In this document: positions 32,605-41,623 of the stretch, in pieces
How positions within the stretch are numbered: position 1 is the stretch's first letter
Layout: every line of letters starts with the position of its first letter
Assembly (NCBI RefSeq): GCF_004959775.1
Contig: NZ_SJZG01000002.1
Coordinates: 455,894-519,893 of the forward strand
Direction: 5' to 3'
Source: Agromyces sp. H66
Lineage (GTDB): Bacteria; Actinomycetota; Actinomycetes; Actinomycetales; Microbacteriaceae
Length of the DNA stretch: 64,000 bases
Notes under the pieces: model-generated
What the model saw: the letters and a program-made list of their open reading frames with translations, nothing else
What the model was told of the DNA's origin: nothing
Database searches by the model: none
Translations under genes and position numbers: made by a program

Positions 32605-33762
32605 TCAGGCCGCCGGGCGCGGCGGGAGGAACAGCGTGCCCCGGATGACGCTGCCGTGGAAGGTGCGCGCCGCGACGAGCAGCCACGCGGCGACGAGCGC
32701 GACGTAGGCGATCATCGCGAGCACCGCGAGCGCGTCGAGCCCGGTATGCAGGGCGAGCCCGCTGATCCCCGTGACGCAGGTGCCGACGGGGAAGGTGAAC
32801 GACCACCAGGTGAGCGTGAGGGGCAGGTGCTCCCGCGCGGTGCGCACGGTGATGGCGAGCGCCAGCATGGCCCACAGCAGCGCGAACCCGAGCATCGGCA
32901 CCCCGAAGGCGACCCCGAGGTGCAGCAGCGCCTGCGCGGTGGAGGCGTCGACCGCGAGATGCGCGGTCCCGCCGAGCAGGTTGGCCGCCGTGATCGATTG
33001 CCCGAGGGGTCCGAGCACGATCCACAGCGTGGGAACCATGGCTGCCGGGCCGATCTTGTGCATGGTGAGCCGCGACCAGATCAGGGTGATGATGACGATC
33101 GAGCTCACCAGGGTCAGGCCGAACATCGCGTAGCACGCCCAGAGCATCGTGGCGCGGGCCTGTCCCTCGGGGAGGTATGCCACGAGGAGAGCACCCGTGG
33201 ATGCGGACACCATGGGTGGCACCACCGGCATCAGCCAACCACCGAACGCGCTCTCGGGCTGCACGTCGTGTCGTGTGAAGGCGAGGTACGGCACCGCGAC
33301 GGCTGCGACGAGGCCGAGCGCGGTTCCGGTGCTCCAGAGCACCCAGTCGACCGCGACGGCGACCTCCTCGCCGAGCACGTCCCGGCCGAGCAGCAGCGTT
33401 CCCGCCCCGACGGTGAGCAGCGCCATGGGCGGCGCCCCGTAGAAGTGGGCCATGACCGGATTCAGGTGGTGCGTGCGCGCCGTGGAGCGATACAGCCGCC
33501 AGTGCAGCGCGGTGGCGATGAGCAGCGCCACCAGGAGGACGCTCGACAACGCCCACACCGCGGTGGCCGCCGGCCGCAGGCCCGGGAACTGCAGGGGCAG
33601 CGTCACCGCGGCATTGGCCACGATCCCGGTGCCCATGATCGACGCGAACCAGTTCGGCGTCAGATGCGCCACCGCCTGTCGCGGATGCGCGAGGTCGCGC
33701 AGAAGCGCCCGCCGGCGGATCGGCACCGGCTGCGACGGAAGTTGATCGAGCGTTGCGGTCAT
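32605..33762 (-). CDS. TDT-family (TehA/SLAC1-type) transporter
   Basis: 385 residues with ten transmembrane helices and the TDT signature: NWFASIMGTGIVANAAVTLP (about residues 37-56), GWLMPVVPPMVSASTGALL, FTFPVGTCVTGISGLALHTGL. Family members transport C4-dicarboxylates, tellurite or sulfite, or act as anion channels; the LysR gene divergent from it suggests a regulated small-anion transporter (sulfite exporters SSU1-type are the most common). ATG 33762 chosen; an upstream ATG (33771) is possible. Confidence 0.88.
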   Translation of the reverse strand: MTATLDQLPSQPVPIRRRALLRDLAHPRQAVAHLTPNWFASIMGTGIVANAAVTLPLQFPGLRPAATAVWALSSVLLVALLIATALHWRLYRSTARTHHLNPVMAHFYGAPPMALLTVGAGTLLLGRDVLGEEVAVAVDWVLWSTGTALGLVAAVAVPYLAFTRHDVQPESAFGGWLMPVVPPMVSASTGALLVAYLPEGQARATMLWACYAMFGLTLVSSIVIITLIWSRLTMHKIGPAAMVPTLWIVLGPLGQSITAANLLGGTAHLAVDASTAQALLHLGVAFGVPMLGFALLWAMLALAITVRTAREHLPLTLTWWSFTFPVGTCVTGISGLALHTGLDALAVLAMIAYVALVAAWLLVAARTFHGSVIRGTLFLPPRPAA

Positions 33763-33832
33763 GCATTCCATGCTTCGCCGGGCGGCGAACGCGCGGTAGA
33801 GGATCCTATTTGGGGTGGCACAATGATCGCTT

Positions 33833-34726
33833 GTGACCACTCCGCGCATCGACCTCGTGACGCTTCGTGCACTCGACGCGATCGCACGGGCCGGCGGCGT
33901 CGGCGCCGCGGCCGTCGAGATCGGGATGTCGCAGCAGGCGGTCTCCGCGCGCATTCGCGCCGCGGAGGAGCGAATGGGACTGAACCTGCTCCACCGAAGC
34001 CGCAGCGGGTCGACGCTCACCCCCGAGGGACAGTTGATCGTGGAATGGGGTGCACCGGTGTTGGCAGCCGAGGCGGCCTTCCTCGCCTCGGTGGCCACGC
34101 TCGCGGCGGGCGGGCGTCACGCGCTGATGGTCGCCGCCAGCCAGTCGGTCGCGGAGGCGTACATGCCGGGCTGGATCGCCGCGTTCCGCTCGCGGGGCGT
34201 CGAGGCCGACGTGCACCTCGCCTCGGGCAACAGCGAGTGGGTCGTCACCCGGGTCCGCGACGGCAGGGCCCAGCTCGGCCTCATCGAGTCCCCCACCATC
34301 CCGCCGGATCTGCAGTCGACCGTCGTCGGCGCCGACCCCCTCGTGATCGCCGTCGCGCCGACGCACGCATGGGCCGGGCGAAGCACTCCACTCGGCGCCG
34401 GTGAACTCGCCCGCACCCCACTCGTGATGCGCGAGCGGGGGTCGGGCACCCGGACCACCCTCGAGTTCGCCCTGGCGGAGCGCGGCCTCCCCGACCTCGC
34501 GGCCCCCGCAGCAGAGCTGTCGTCGACGGGAGCGATCCGCGCGGCGATCATCGGCGGTGTCGCTCCCGGCGTCGTGAGCCGTGCCCTCATCGCGGACGAC
34601 GTCGCCGCCGGGCGCATGACCGTGGTTCCGGCGGACGTCCCTCTCGTCCGTCCGCTCACCGCGATCTGGAACGGCGTCCTCGACTCGAACGCCAGGGCGT
34701 TCCTCGAAGCCGTGGCCTCGAGCTGA
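33833..34726 (+). CDS. LysR-family transcriptional regulator
   Basis: 297 residues: winged HTH at residues about 5-62 (LVTLRALDAIARAGGVGAAAVEIGMSQQAVSARIRAAEERMGLNLLHRSRSG), then the LysR effector-binding domain. Start GTG 33833. It is divergent from the TDT transporter gene 70 bp away, with the palindrome AGGATCCT in the gap, and almost certainly controls that gene. Confidence 0.9.
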   Translation: MTTPRIDLVTLRALDAIARAGGVGAAAVEIGMSQQAVSARIRAAEERMGLNLLHRSRSGSTLTPEGQLIVEWGAPVLAAEAAFLASVATLAAGGRHALMVAASQSVAEAYMPGWIAAFRSRGVEADVHLASGNSEWVVTRVRDGRAQLGLIESPTIPPDLQSTVVGADPLVIAVAPTHAWAGRSTPLGAGELARTPLVMRERGSGTRTTLEFALAERGLPDLAAPAAELSSTGAIRAAIIGGVAPGVVSRALIADDVAAGRMTVVPADVPLVRPLTAIWNGVLDSNARAFLEAVASS

Positions 34727-34738
34727 GGCATCCGCAGC

Positions 34739-35320
34739 CTACGTCGACGTCGGATGCAGCGGGATACCGGCGGCCCGCGCCGGCTCGGCGTACGCCCGCG
34801 CGAGGTCGGCGACGGTGGCGTGCGCGTTCAGCCCGCTCGGGTTCGGCACCACCCAGAGCTCGGCGCCGCCGAAGCGCTCATCCTGACGCCCGGCGAGCGC
34901 CTTCGGTCGGTCGAACCCCTGCCGGTACGCCGTGAGCCCGACGACGGCGACGACCTGCGGGTGCCACCGCGCCACGTCGCCGGCCAGCCGCAGCGCGCCT
35001 GCCCGCAACTCCTCACGGGTGAGCTCGTCGGCCCGTGCGGTGGCCCGGTGCACGAGGTTCGAGATGCCGATGCCGGCGTCGAGGAACATCCGACGGTCCT
35101 CGTCGGAGAGGCCCTTCGCGAAGTCGGGCCGCCTCGGGATGACGCCCGCCGCGGCGAGCGCGGGATAGAACCGGTTGCCCGGATGCGCGAAGTGCGTGCC
35201 GGTCGCCGCCGTCCAGAGCCCGGGGTTGATGCCCACGAACACGAGCTTCGGATGCTCCGGCATCAGGTCGTCGACGCTCGCACCGCGATACGACTCGAGC
35301 TCGGCACGCGTGAATCCCAC
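34739..35320 (-). CDS. mug: Mismatch-specific uracil/thymine-DNA glycosylase (Mug/TDG family)
   Basis: 193 residues with the Mug landmarks: VFVGINPGLWTAATGTHFAHPGNRFYPALAAAG (about residues 27-59; GINPG is the water-activating motif) and VVPNPSGLNAHATVADLARAY (about 155-175), the DNA-intercalating NPSGLN loop. It removes uracil or ethenocytosine from G mismatches. Convergent with the LysR gene 12 bp away. The start is GTG at 35320. Confidence 0.92.
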   Translation of the reverse strand: MGFTRAELESYRGASVDDLMPEHPKLVFVGINPGLWTAATGTHFAHPGNRFYPALAAAGVIPRRPDFAKGLSDEDRRMFLDAGIGISNLVHRATARADELTREELRAGALRLAGDVARWHPQVVAVVGLTAYRQGFDRPKALAGRQDERFGGAELWVVPNPSGLNAHATVADLARAYAEPARAAGIPLHPTST

Positions 35321-35339
35321 AGGCCGATTCTCCCTCGCC

Positions 35340-36533
35340 TCACCAGCTCGCGCGACGCGCCCGGGCGGCGAACGCGTCGAGCGCGGCGAGCACTTCGGTC
35401 GCCTGCCAGATCCGATACCTGGCGCGGCCTGCGGCTCGGGTGAGCACGCCCGCGGCCGCGAGCTTGTCGATCGAGGTCTGCGCCGCGACCTCGCTCACGC
35501 CGAGTGCTTCGGCGATCGAGGCGGCTGTCACGAGCGGATGCCGCAGCAGATGCGCCTTCACCCGGTGCACCGAGGCATCCGATCTGGCTCGAACGAGCGA
35601 ATCCCACGCCGCCGCGATCTCCTGCAGTTCGCGCACGAGTTCCCGCCCGTTGGCGACCGCTCGGAACGCGGCCTCGGCGACCGTCTCCACGATGACGTCG
35701 GGCTCCCCCTGCCGGTACCGGGTCAGCGCGCGGAAGTAGCCGTCGAGATCGCCGAGCAGGCCCGCCGAGACCGGCACCGCCACGTTCCGGGTGACGTCGG
35801 CGGCGCGGAGCATCCCGTGCAGCAGGGCGCGCCCGGTGCGCCCGTTGCCGTCGGGGAACGGGTGGATCGTCTCGAACTGCGCGTGCGCGATCGCCGCGTG
35901 CGCAAGCGCCGGAACGTCGGTGCGACCGGCGAATCGCACGAGGTCGGCCATGAGCTGCGGCACGCGGTCGTGGTGCGGCGGCACGAACATGGCGTGATGC
36001 GGCGAGAACGACCCGCCGCCGATCCATACCTGCTGGTCGCGCCAGCCGCCGACGAACTGCGGGGCGGATGCCTCGAGCAGGGCCTCGTGCATGGCGATGA
36101 TCGCCTGCTCGTCGAGGCGATCGGCGAGCGCAATCGCCGCCTGCATCGCACGCACGTTGGCCACGACGAGTTGCGCGTTCGCCGAGTCGGATCGATCGAG
36201 CTCGGCGAGGGCGACCTGCTTCGCGCTCGCGGTGAGCTGCTCGACCTCGGAGCTCGACGCGCTCTCGGTGCGCAGCAGGATCGCCGCGAACGGCGCTGCG
36301 AACGAACCGGCCTCGGCGTCGAACCGGGTGAGCTCCTTGCTCGCGTCGTCGGCCACCGCCAGCGCCTCGGGGCCGAGTCGCACCTCGCGTTCGGCGATCA
36401 TCGGCACGAGTGCGGCGCGATACTCCCCCACGGCCGCGCGGAACTGCCGGCGGGAGGCGACCGCCGTCTCGGCTCGATGCCATGGCCGCGGCTCGGTGCC
36501 GACGGCGGGCCACGGGGCTTCCACGGTTGCCAT
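35340..36533 (-). CDS. Fic-family AMP-transferase
   Basis: 397 residues. The Fic core HPFPDGNGRTGRALLHG (about residues 213-229) contains the catalytic His and NGRTGR loop. Upstream SSSEVEQLT (about 91-99) fits the N-terminal (class II) inhibitory helix [S/T]xxxE, which can block ATP binding. The C-terminus (about 320-397) is a winged-helix region ending in a DNA-binding-like domain. Probably AMPylates a bacterial target. Leaderless start: TAGAAT six bases before ATG 36533. The palindromic operator at 36543 overlaps this promoter. Confidence 0.88.
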   Translation of the reverse strand: MATVEAPWPAVGTEPRPWHRAETAVASRRQFRAAVGEYRAALVPMIAEREVRLGPEALAVADDASKELTRFDAEAGSFAAPFAAILLRTESASSSEVEQLTASAKQVALAELDRSDSANAQLVVANVRAMQAAIALADRLDEQAIIAMHEALLEASAPQFVGGWRDQQVWIGGGSFSPHHAMFVPPHHDRVPQLMADLVRFAGRTDVPALAHAAIAHAQFETIHPFPDGNGRTGRALLHGMLRAADVTRNVAVPVSAGLLGDLDGYFRALTRYRQGEPDVIVETVAEAAFRAVANGRELVRELQEIAAAWDSLVRARSDASVHRVKAHLLRHPLVTAASIAEALGVSEVAAQTSIDKLAAAGVLTRAAGRARYRIWQATEVLAALDAFAARARRASW

Positions 36534-36538
36534 GACAC

Positions 36539-36592
36539 GATTCTAACCAAAGAATCCTAAAATAGTCTTCGGTTAGCGACAGATTGTCTCTG
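36539..36592. repeat. Palindromic repeat, copy A (also the Fic promoter region)
   Basis: CTAACCAAAGA (36543-36553) and TCTTCGGTTAG (36566-36576) are inverted 11-mers with one mismatch, 12 bp apart. The whole 38-bp block, plus TTGTCTCTG at 36584-36592, recurs at 38986-39032 with 27 of 38 positions identical. The left arm contains the Fic -10 box. It looks like an operator for autoregulation, or the end of an inserted segment. Confidence 0.55.
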
Positions 36593-36628
36593 ACTTCGGT
36601 GGGTCGCGTGACGCCCGTCGAGCGCGAC

Positions 36629-38776
36629 TCAGCTGCTCGTGAGGATGACGAGTCGCTGCGTCGCCCGGGTCATCGCGACGTAGCGGTCGACGGCCCCCTC
36701 GATGCCGGTTCCGGATGCCTCGGGGTCGACGAGCACCACGAGGTCGAACTCGAGTCCCTTCACGTGCTGGGGGCTCAGCGAGCGGACGCGTGACGTCGGC
36801 TGGAACGTCGGGTCGCCGATGACGCAGGCGATGCCGTCGGCGTGGGCGGCGAGCCATGCGTCCAGGATCGCGCCGAGTTCGGAGGTCGATCCGTATTCGA
36901 CCGGGATGCCGCTGCTGCGGATCGAGGTCGGCACGTTGGCGTCGGGGATGGCGGCGCGAATGACGGGCTCGGCCGCCGTCATGACCTCTTCGGGCGTACG
37001 GTAATTGATGTTCAGGGCGGCCAGTTCGATGCGGCGCAAACCGACCCGCTCGAGCCGCTCCTGCCACGACTCCGTGAACCCGTGCCTGGCCTGGGTGCGG
37101 TCGCCGACGATGGTGAAGCTCCGCGACGGGCAGCGGCGCAGCAGCATCTGCCACTCCGCGTCGGTGAGCTCCTGCGCCTCGTCGACGACGATGTGCGCGA
37201 ACGGACCGGCGAGCAGGTCGGGATCGGGGCTCGGGAGCGCCGCGTCGTCGACCAGGGTGTTCTTGAAGTCCTGCCCGCGCAGCATCGACATCAGCAGCAT
37301 CTCGGAGTCGTCGGCCGCGATCAGGTGGTCCATGACCATGTCGCGCTGCTCCCGCTCGGCGGCGGCGACGGCCTGCTGTCGGTGCCGGTGTCGTGCGGCC
37401 TCCGGGTCGCCGATCCGCTGCCGCGCGGCATCCAGGAACGGGATGTCGGACACCGTCCACGCCCGGGGATCCTCGCGCTGCAGCATCCGGATCTCGTCGG
37501 GGGCGAGCCACGGGGCGCACCTGCGCAGGTACTCGGGCATCGACCACAGGTCGCCGACGAGGCCGACCGGGTCGAGCAGGGGCCACGCACGGTTGAACGT
37601 GCGGGTCAGATCCTCATTCTGCAGCAGCGACCTGCGAAGCTGATCGGTCGGCACGTCGTCGTCGTGCTTGCGGGTCAGGATCGCGACCAGTTCCTCCCAG
37701 ACCTGATCGCGCGCCTCGTTGTGCGGACTGCCGGGGTCTGCGGCCTCGAATGCGTCGGCCCAATCATCTGCGCTCAACGGCACGTCGTCCCAGTAGGTTT
37801 CGACGACCATCCCACGTGCCGGAGGCTGCTCGTACAGCCGGACGGCCGTCTCGACGGCCCTGACCAGGTCAGCCGATGACTTCAGCCTTGCGACATCCGG
37901 GTCGGCCTCGGTCGTCGCCGTGGCGCCTTCGGCGACGAGGTCCCGAATGGTGCAGGTCTGCACGCTCTCCTCACCCAGGCTCGGAAGGACGTCGGCGACG
38001 TACGCCAGGTAGGCCTGGTGCGGCCCGACGAACAGCACGCCGCCACCGCGTGCGAGTCGGGCATCCGAGTAGAGGAGGTAGGCGGCGCGGTGCAGCGCCA
38101 CGACCGTCTTCCCCGTGCCCGGTCCGCCGTCGACGATCAGCGCGCCGCGGGATCCGGCGCGGATGATCGCATCCTGATCGGCCTGGATGGTGCCGAGCAC
38201 GTCGCGCATCCGGGGTGAACGACTGGTGCCGAGGCTCGCGATGAAGGCGGACTGGTCGTCGAGCGCGGCGTGCCCCTTCAGCCCGTCGGGGGTGAACACC
38301 TCGTCCCAGTAGTCGCCGATCCGGCCGCGGGACCAGCGATACCTGCGGCGGCTCGCCAGGCCCATCGGGTTGGCGTGCGTCGCGCCGAAGAACGGCTCGG
38401 CAGCGGGCGCGCGCCAGTCGACCAGCAGCGGGTCGCCCGCACTGTCGGTGAGGGCGAGCCGTCCGATGTACACGGGCTTCGATCGGTCGGCGGCGTAGAC
38501 CATGCGGCCGAGGCAGAGGTCGAGGCCGAACCGCCGCAGCAGACGCAGGCGCGCGGTGAGCCGGTGGATCTCCAGGTCCCGGTCCAAGGCCTGCTGGCCC
38601 GTGCGCCCGGCGGCCCTGCGCTGCGCATCCAGGCGCTCGGAGAGGTCGGCGATCTGCTGTTCGAGTCGCTCCGCGATGACCGCGAAATGCTGTTCGTCGC
38701 CGGCGATCAGCATCGGATCGGCCTTGGCGGCAAGGTGCTCGGGAAGGTTGAAGGCGTCGGTGGTCACAGAGGTCAC
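36629..38776 (-). CDS. helR: RNA polymerase recycling ATPase HelR (rifamycin resistance)
   Basis: 715 residues of the UvrD/HelD-like motor ATPases. N-terminal FNLPEHLAAKAD and the coiled-coil segment (LEQQIADLSERLDAQRR) are followed by the FGLDLCLGRMVY block, Walker A VDGGPGTGKTVVALHRAAYL (about residues 215-234) and later helicase motifs (VDEAQELTDAEW, GDRTQARHGF, NYRTPEEV). HelR pulls stalled or rifamycin-bound RNA polymerase off DNA. Start GTG 38776 follows GGAG. The RAE upstream (38925) supports the HelR assignment over the housekeeping HelD. Confidence 0.9.
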   Translation of the reverse strand: MTSVTTDAFNLPEHLAAKADPMLIAGDEQHFAVIAERLEQQIADLSERLDAQRRAAGRTGQQALDRDLEIHRLTARLRLLRRFGLDLCLGRMVYAADRSKPVYIGRLALTDSAGDPLLVDWRAPAAEPFFGATHANPMGLASRRRYRWSRGRIGDYWDEVFTPDGLKGHAALDDQSAFIASLGTSRSPRMRDVLGTIQADQDAIIRAGSRGALIVDGGPGTGKTVVALHRAAYLLYSDARLARGGGVLFVGPHQAYLAYVADVLPSLGEESVQTCTIRDLVAEGATATTEADPDVARLKSSADLVRAVETAVRLYEQPPARGMVVETYWDDVPLSADDWADAFEAADPGSPHNEARDQVWEELVAILTRKHDDDVPTDQLRRSLLQNEDLTRTFNRAWPLLDPVGLVGDLWSMPEYLRRCAPWLAPDEIRMLQREDPRAWTVSDIPFLDAARQRIGDPEAARHRHRQQAVAAAEREQRDMVMDHLIAADDSEMLLMSMLRGQDFKNTLVDDAALPSPDPDLLAGPFAHIVVDEAQELTDAEWQMLLRRCPSRSFTIVGDRTQARHGFTESWQERLERVGLRRIELAALNINYRTPEEVMTAAEPVIRAAIPDANVPTSIRSSGIPVEYGSTSELGAILDAWLAAHADGIACVIGDPTFQPTSRVRSLSPQHVKGLEFDLVVLVDPEASGTGIEGAVDRYVAMTRATQRLVILTSS

Positions 38777-38924
38777 GTCATCAACTCCGGTATCGATCTG
38801 AGGGCACGTGAAGGATCGCGCGCAGACGTTCGTCGGCAACGCGGTGAGGATGGTCGGGTAGCTCGCGACCTGTGCGAGAGCTGCCGTATCTCGGCTTCGA
38901 GCTCATCATTCTGCGCCACGAGGG

Positions 38925-38943
38925 GGCCCTTGCGGCAAGCCCC
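38925..38943 (-). promoter_or_regulatory. Rifamycin-associated element (RAE-like) upstream of helR
   Basis: GGCCCTTGCGGCAAGCCCC differs at two positions from the reported 19-bp RAE, GGGGCTTGCGGCAAGCCCC, and keeps the central TTGCGGCAAG palindrome. It lies 149 bp upstream of the helR start. RAEs mark rifamycin-responsive promoters in actinomycetes. Confidence 0.65.
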
Positions 38944-38985
38944 GGGTGCCGCAATAGACTGGAAGTGGCAGGGAGGCCAGGGGCA

Positions 38986-39032
38986 GATTCTTACCGAAGG
39001 CTCTACCGATAGCCTTCAGTTAGTTGTCTCTG
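38986..39032. repeat. Palindromic repeat, copy B
   Basis: CTTACCGAAGG (38990-39000) and CCTTCAGTTAG (39013-39023), 12 bp apart, in the same direct orientation as copy A at 36539-36592, followed by TTGTCTCTG (39024-39032). The right half overlaps the end of the DUF2809 coding region (stop at 39016). With copy A it brackets helR. Confidence 0.5.
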
Positions 39033-39429
39033 GTTTCACGGATAGACGATTCTCCCACGCGACATCCGCCCCGCAGATCACCGCGGCAGCGATCACGTAC
39101 ACGAGCAGGTCGCGAGCGTCGAACACGGTACCGAGCACCAGCATCGAAGGCGGGAACGCGGCGCCGAGCGCGAGCGGGATGCCCGTGAGCTGGAACAGCT
39201 CCACCGCGACGCACCACGCCGCGGTGACCGCGCCGACGGCGAGCGGTCGCAGTCGTGGCAGCACGAGGACGACCGCGAGGTACACCGCGGCGGTGTAGAG
39301 CGCGTCGCCGGCGATGTCGCTCGCAGCGGTGTCCGGAAGGAGCGAGTGGACCGCGAGCCCGGCACCGATGACGGCCACGAGCAGCACGGCCGCCGCGAGC
39401 CGGCGTCTCGGAGTTCGGCTGGTGGCCAT
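39016..39429 (-). CDS. DUF2809-family membrane protein
   Basis: 137 residues with four transmembrane helices: AVLLVAVIGAGLAVHSLLPD, DALYTAAVYLAVVLVLPRL, VGAVTAAWCVAVELFQLTG (about 68-86, with the family's WCxxVELxQLTG), LLVYVIAAAVICGADV. Function unknown. A probable leaderless start: CAGAAT six bases before ATG 39429. It follows the sulfatase-like gene on the same strand by 55 bp. Confidence 0.85.
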   Translation of the reverse strand: MATSRTPRRRLAAAVLLVAVIGAGLAVHSLLPDTAASDIAGDALYTAAVYLAVVLVLPRLRPLAVGAVTAAWCVAVELFQLTGIPLALGAAFPPSMLVLGTVFDARDLLVYVIAAAVICGADVAWENRLSVKPETTN

Positions 39430-39483
39430 CCGGCCATTCTGCCGCGGACGTCTCAGCCGGGCACATCTCCGGCGAGATCGGTC

Positions 39484-41133
39484 TCACCCTGCGCTGAAGG
39501 CGTCGAGGAATCGATCGCGGAACGCGCTCATCGGCCAGACGGGCGCGTCCGGCGCCGGAAGCATGCCGTCCTGCCACCGCCATTCCTCGATCGACGTGAA
39601 GACGGCCGGGTCCTTCGAGATGATGCTGATCGGCACGTCGTGACCGGCGCCCTGCCCGCTCACGATCGTCGCCGGCTGGTGGTCGCCGAGCACCACCAGC
39701 ACCAGGTTCGGGTCGTCGACTTCGTGCAGGAACGCGAACATCGCATCGAGCGAGTACCGGATGGACTCGGCGTACGCCTGCCGCACGCGTTCCGGATCCT
39801 GCCAGACCTCGCTCGCCGACTGCCCCTGCGCGCGCTGGGACTCGAACACGGAACCGTCGCCGACGTCGGACCACGGCACGAGCCGCGGAAGCGGCGCCCA
39901 TGGCGTGTGCGAGGAGACGAGGTCGATCTCGGCCATGACCGGTTGATGGTCCCTGGCGAGCTCGTGGTCGGCGACGTACTTCCAGGTGTACTGATCGGGG
40001 ATGCGCGCGTACCCGAACGACGGCCCGCGATAGCCGACGTTGTTCGCGTCGAGGAGTGTGTCGAAGTGATAGAAGGTCGTGCCGAACGACCACGGCTCCG
40101 TGTTCGAGGGAGCCACGCTCACCGTGCGCCATCCGGCTTCTCCGAATGCCTGGCTCAGCGTGAACCGATCGCTCCGGATCACCCTGCTGTAGATCGGCTG
40201 CCGGTCGACCCAGAGCCCCGTCTGGAGGGTCGAGTGCGCGAGCCAGCTGAGGCCACCGAACGTCGGAGAGGTGAGGAAGGCGCTCCGGGAGCCGTAGCCG
40301 TCGGCGCGAAGCTGTGCCTCACCGTCGCGCAGTACCCGTTGCACGCCCGTCGAGAATCCGGTCCCTTCCACGGCCACCCTGCCGTAGCTCTCGATGAAGG
40401 CGAAGACGACGTCCTTGCCCCTCAGCGAGGTCAGCAGTTCGGAACCGGCCGTGTCACGGTACGGGTCGGTCGCGATCCGGTTCGACAGGTCGGCGAGCGC
40501 GGCGACTCCGGCCGCGGCGTGTGACGCCGACGCGTTGATCGAGCGGAGGGATGCGGCCGCCGCGACCGGCTGGCCCGCGGGCAGGTTCGAGCCCGTCAGG
40601 GCCGCGACCATCCACACCGCGGTGACCGTCGCGATCGCGATCGTTCCGTGCGGGCGCTCGGGCCCGACGGCCGCGCCGACACGGAGCGCAGCCCACGCGA
40701 GCGCGACGGTCGTCCCGGCGGCGACGGCCGCGCCGAGCGCGACCAGCCCGTTCGCGGCGGCACCGCCGATCGAGCCCTGGAGGACCCCGAACGCGTCGCC
40801 CAGCTGCTGCCAGTCGAGCGGATCGAAGGGGATGTCGAGCACCGACCGGTAGCCGAAGTCGATCGCCGCGAGGACGAGCGCGCCGACGACGGTCGCACCG
40901 AAGCCGACCGCGACGAGCCCGCGTGCGCGCGGCTGGGGCAGCAGGCAGACGAGGAGCACCGCGAGGATCGACTCCACGGGAAGCCCGGCGAGTGGAGCCG
41001 GCGAGCCGTCGGCGAGTGCGCCCGGCACGAGCGGCACCACGACGAGGAGCAGGATCGCGACCACCAGGGCGACTCTCCCGCGCACCCGGTGGTGCCGAAT
41101 GTGTGAACTCTTTCCCACGCTGTCTCGTGTCAC
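39484..41133 (-). CDS. Membrane-anchored sulfatase-fold protein (LTA synthase-like)
   Basis: 549 residues: four or five transmembrane helices in the first 190 residues, then an extracellular alkaline-phosphatase-superfamily domain. DVVFAFIESYGRVAVEGTGFSTGVQRVL (about residues 227-255; E and T at the metal/nucleophile positions), LTSPTFGGLSWLAHSTLQTGLW, and VLVVLGDHQPATIVSG near residue 480 match the sulfatase fold. It may transfer glycerol-phosphate or phosphoethanolamine at the surface. GTG 41133 with GGAG upstream; divergent from the small membrane gene at 41173. Confidence 0.85.
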   Translation of the reverse strand: MTRDSVGKSSHIRHHRVRGRVALVVAILLLVVVPLVPGALADGSPAPLAGLPVESILAVLLVCLLPQPRARGLVAVGFGATVVGALVLAAIDFGYRSVLDIPFDPLDWQQLGDAFGVLQGSIGGAAANGLVALGAAVAAGTTVALAWAALRVGAAVGPERPHGTIAIATVTAVWMVAALTGSNLPAGQPVAAAASLRSINASASHAAAGVAALADLSNRIATDPYRDTAGSELLTSLRGKDVVFAFIESYGRVAVEGTGFSTGVQRVLRDGEAQLRADGYGSRSAFLTSPTFGGLSWLAHSTLQTGLWVDRQPIYSRVIRSDRFTLSQAFGEAGWRTVSVAPSNTEPWSFGTTFYHFDTLLDANNVGYRGPSFGYARIPDQYTWKYVADHELARDHQPVMAEIDLVSSHTPWAPLPRLVPWSDVGDGSVFESQRAQGQSASEVWQDPERVRQAYAESIRYSLDAMFAFLHEVDDPNLVLVVLGDHQPATIVSGQGAGHDVPISIISKDPAVFTSIEEWRWQDGMLPAPDAPVWPMSAFRDRFLDAFSAG

Positions 41134-41172
41134 TGCTAGCGTCTCCGCCGGAGGCCTCGATCGGAAGCGGGT

Positions 41173-41589
41173 TTGAACGTGAACACGAACTTGACTGGAA
41201 CCAACAACCGGACCGTCCTCATGGTCATGCGTATCCTCAGTGCCATCGTCCTCGTCGCGGTCGGCGGAATCCATCTCTTCCTCGTCTTCGACGGCGTCGG
41301 CGGCGTGCTCGGCGTGCTCTTCGTGCTGAACGCGATCGCGGGCCTCGTGCTGGCGATCGGGATGCTCGTCCTCCGCGGACGGCTCCTGGTCATCACCGGC
41401 ATCCTGAGTGTGCTGTTCGTCCTCGCGACGCTCGTGGCCCTCCTTCTCGCCCTGACCGTCGGGCTGTTCGGCATCACCGAGACCTGGGACTTCACCCTCG
41501 TTCCGGAGTCGGTCATCATCGAGTCGATCGGGGTCGTGGTGCTCGCGATCGCCACGCTGGTCGCAGTCCGCACCCCGCAGGCGGCGTGA
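41173..41589 (+). CDS. Small polytopic membrane protein of unknown function
   Basis: 138 residues with four hydrophobic helices (VLMVMRILSAIVLVAVGGIHLFL, VLFVLNAIAGLVLAIGMLVL, LLVITGILSVLFVLATLVALLLALTVGLF, VIIESIGVVVLAIATLVAV). The start is uncertain: TTG 41173 has GGAAG upstream; GTG 41179 is possible. It is divergent from the sulfatase-like gene and convergent with the CDP-alcohol phosphotransferase. No family recognised. Confidence 0.75.
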   Translation: MNVNTNLTGTNNRTVLMVMRILSAIVLVAVGGIHLFLVFDGVGGVLGVLFVLNAIAGLVLAIGMLVLRGRLLVITGILSVLFVLATLVALLLALTVGLFGITETWDFTLVPESVIIESIGVVVLAIATLVAVRTPQAA

Positions 41590-41623
41590 TCGCACGCCCT
41601 CCCGGTTTGAGCCGGTCGGCGCA

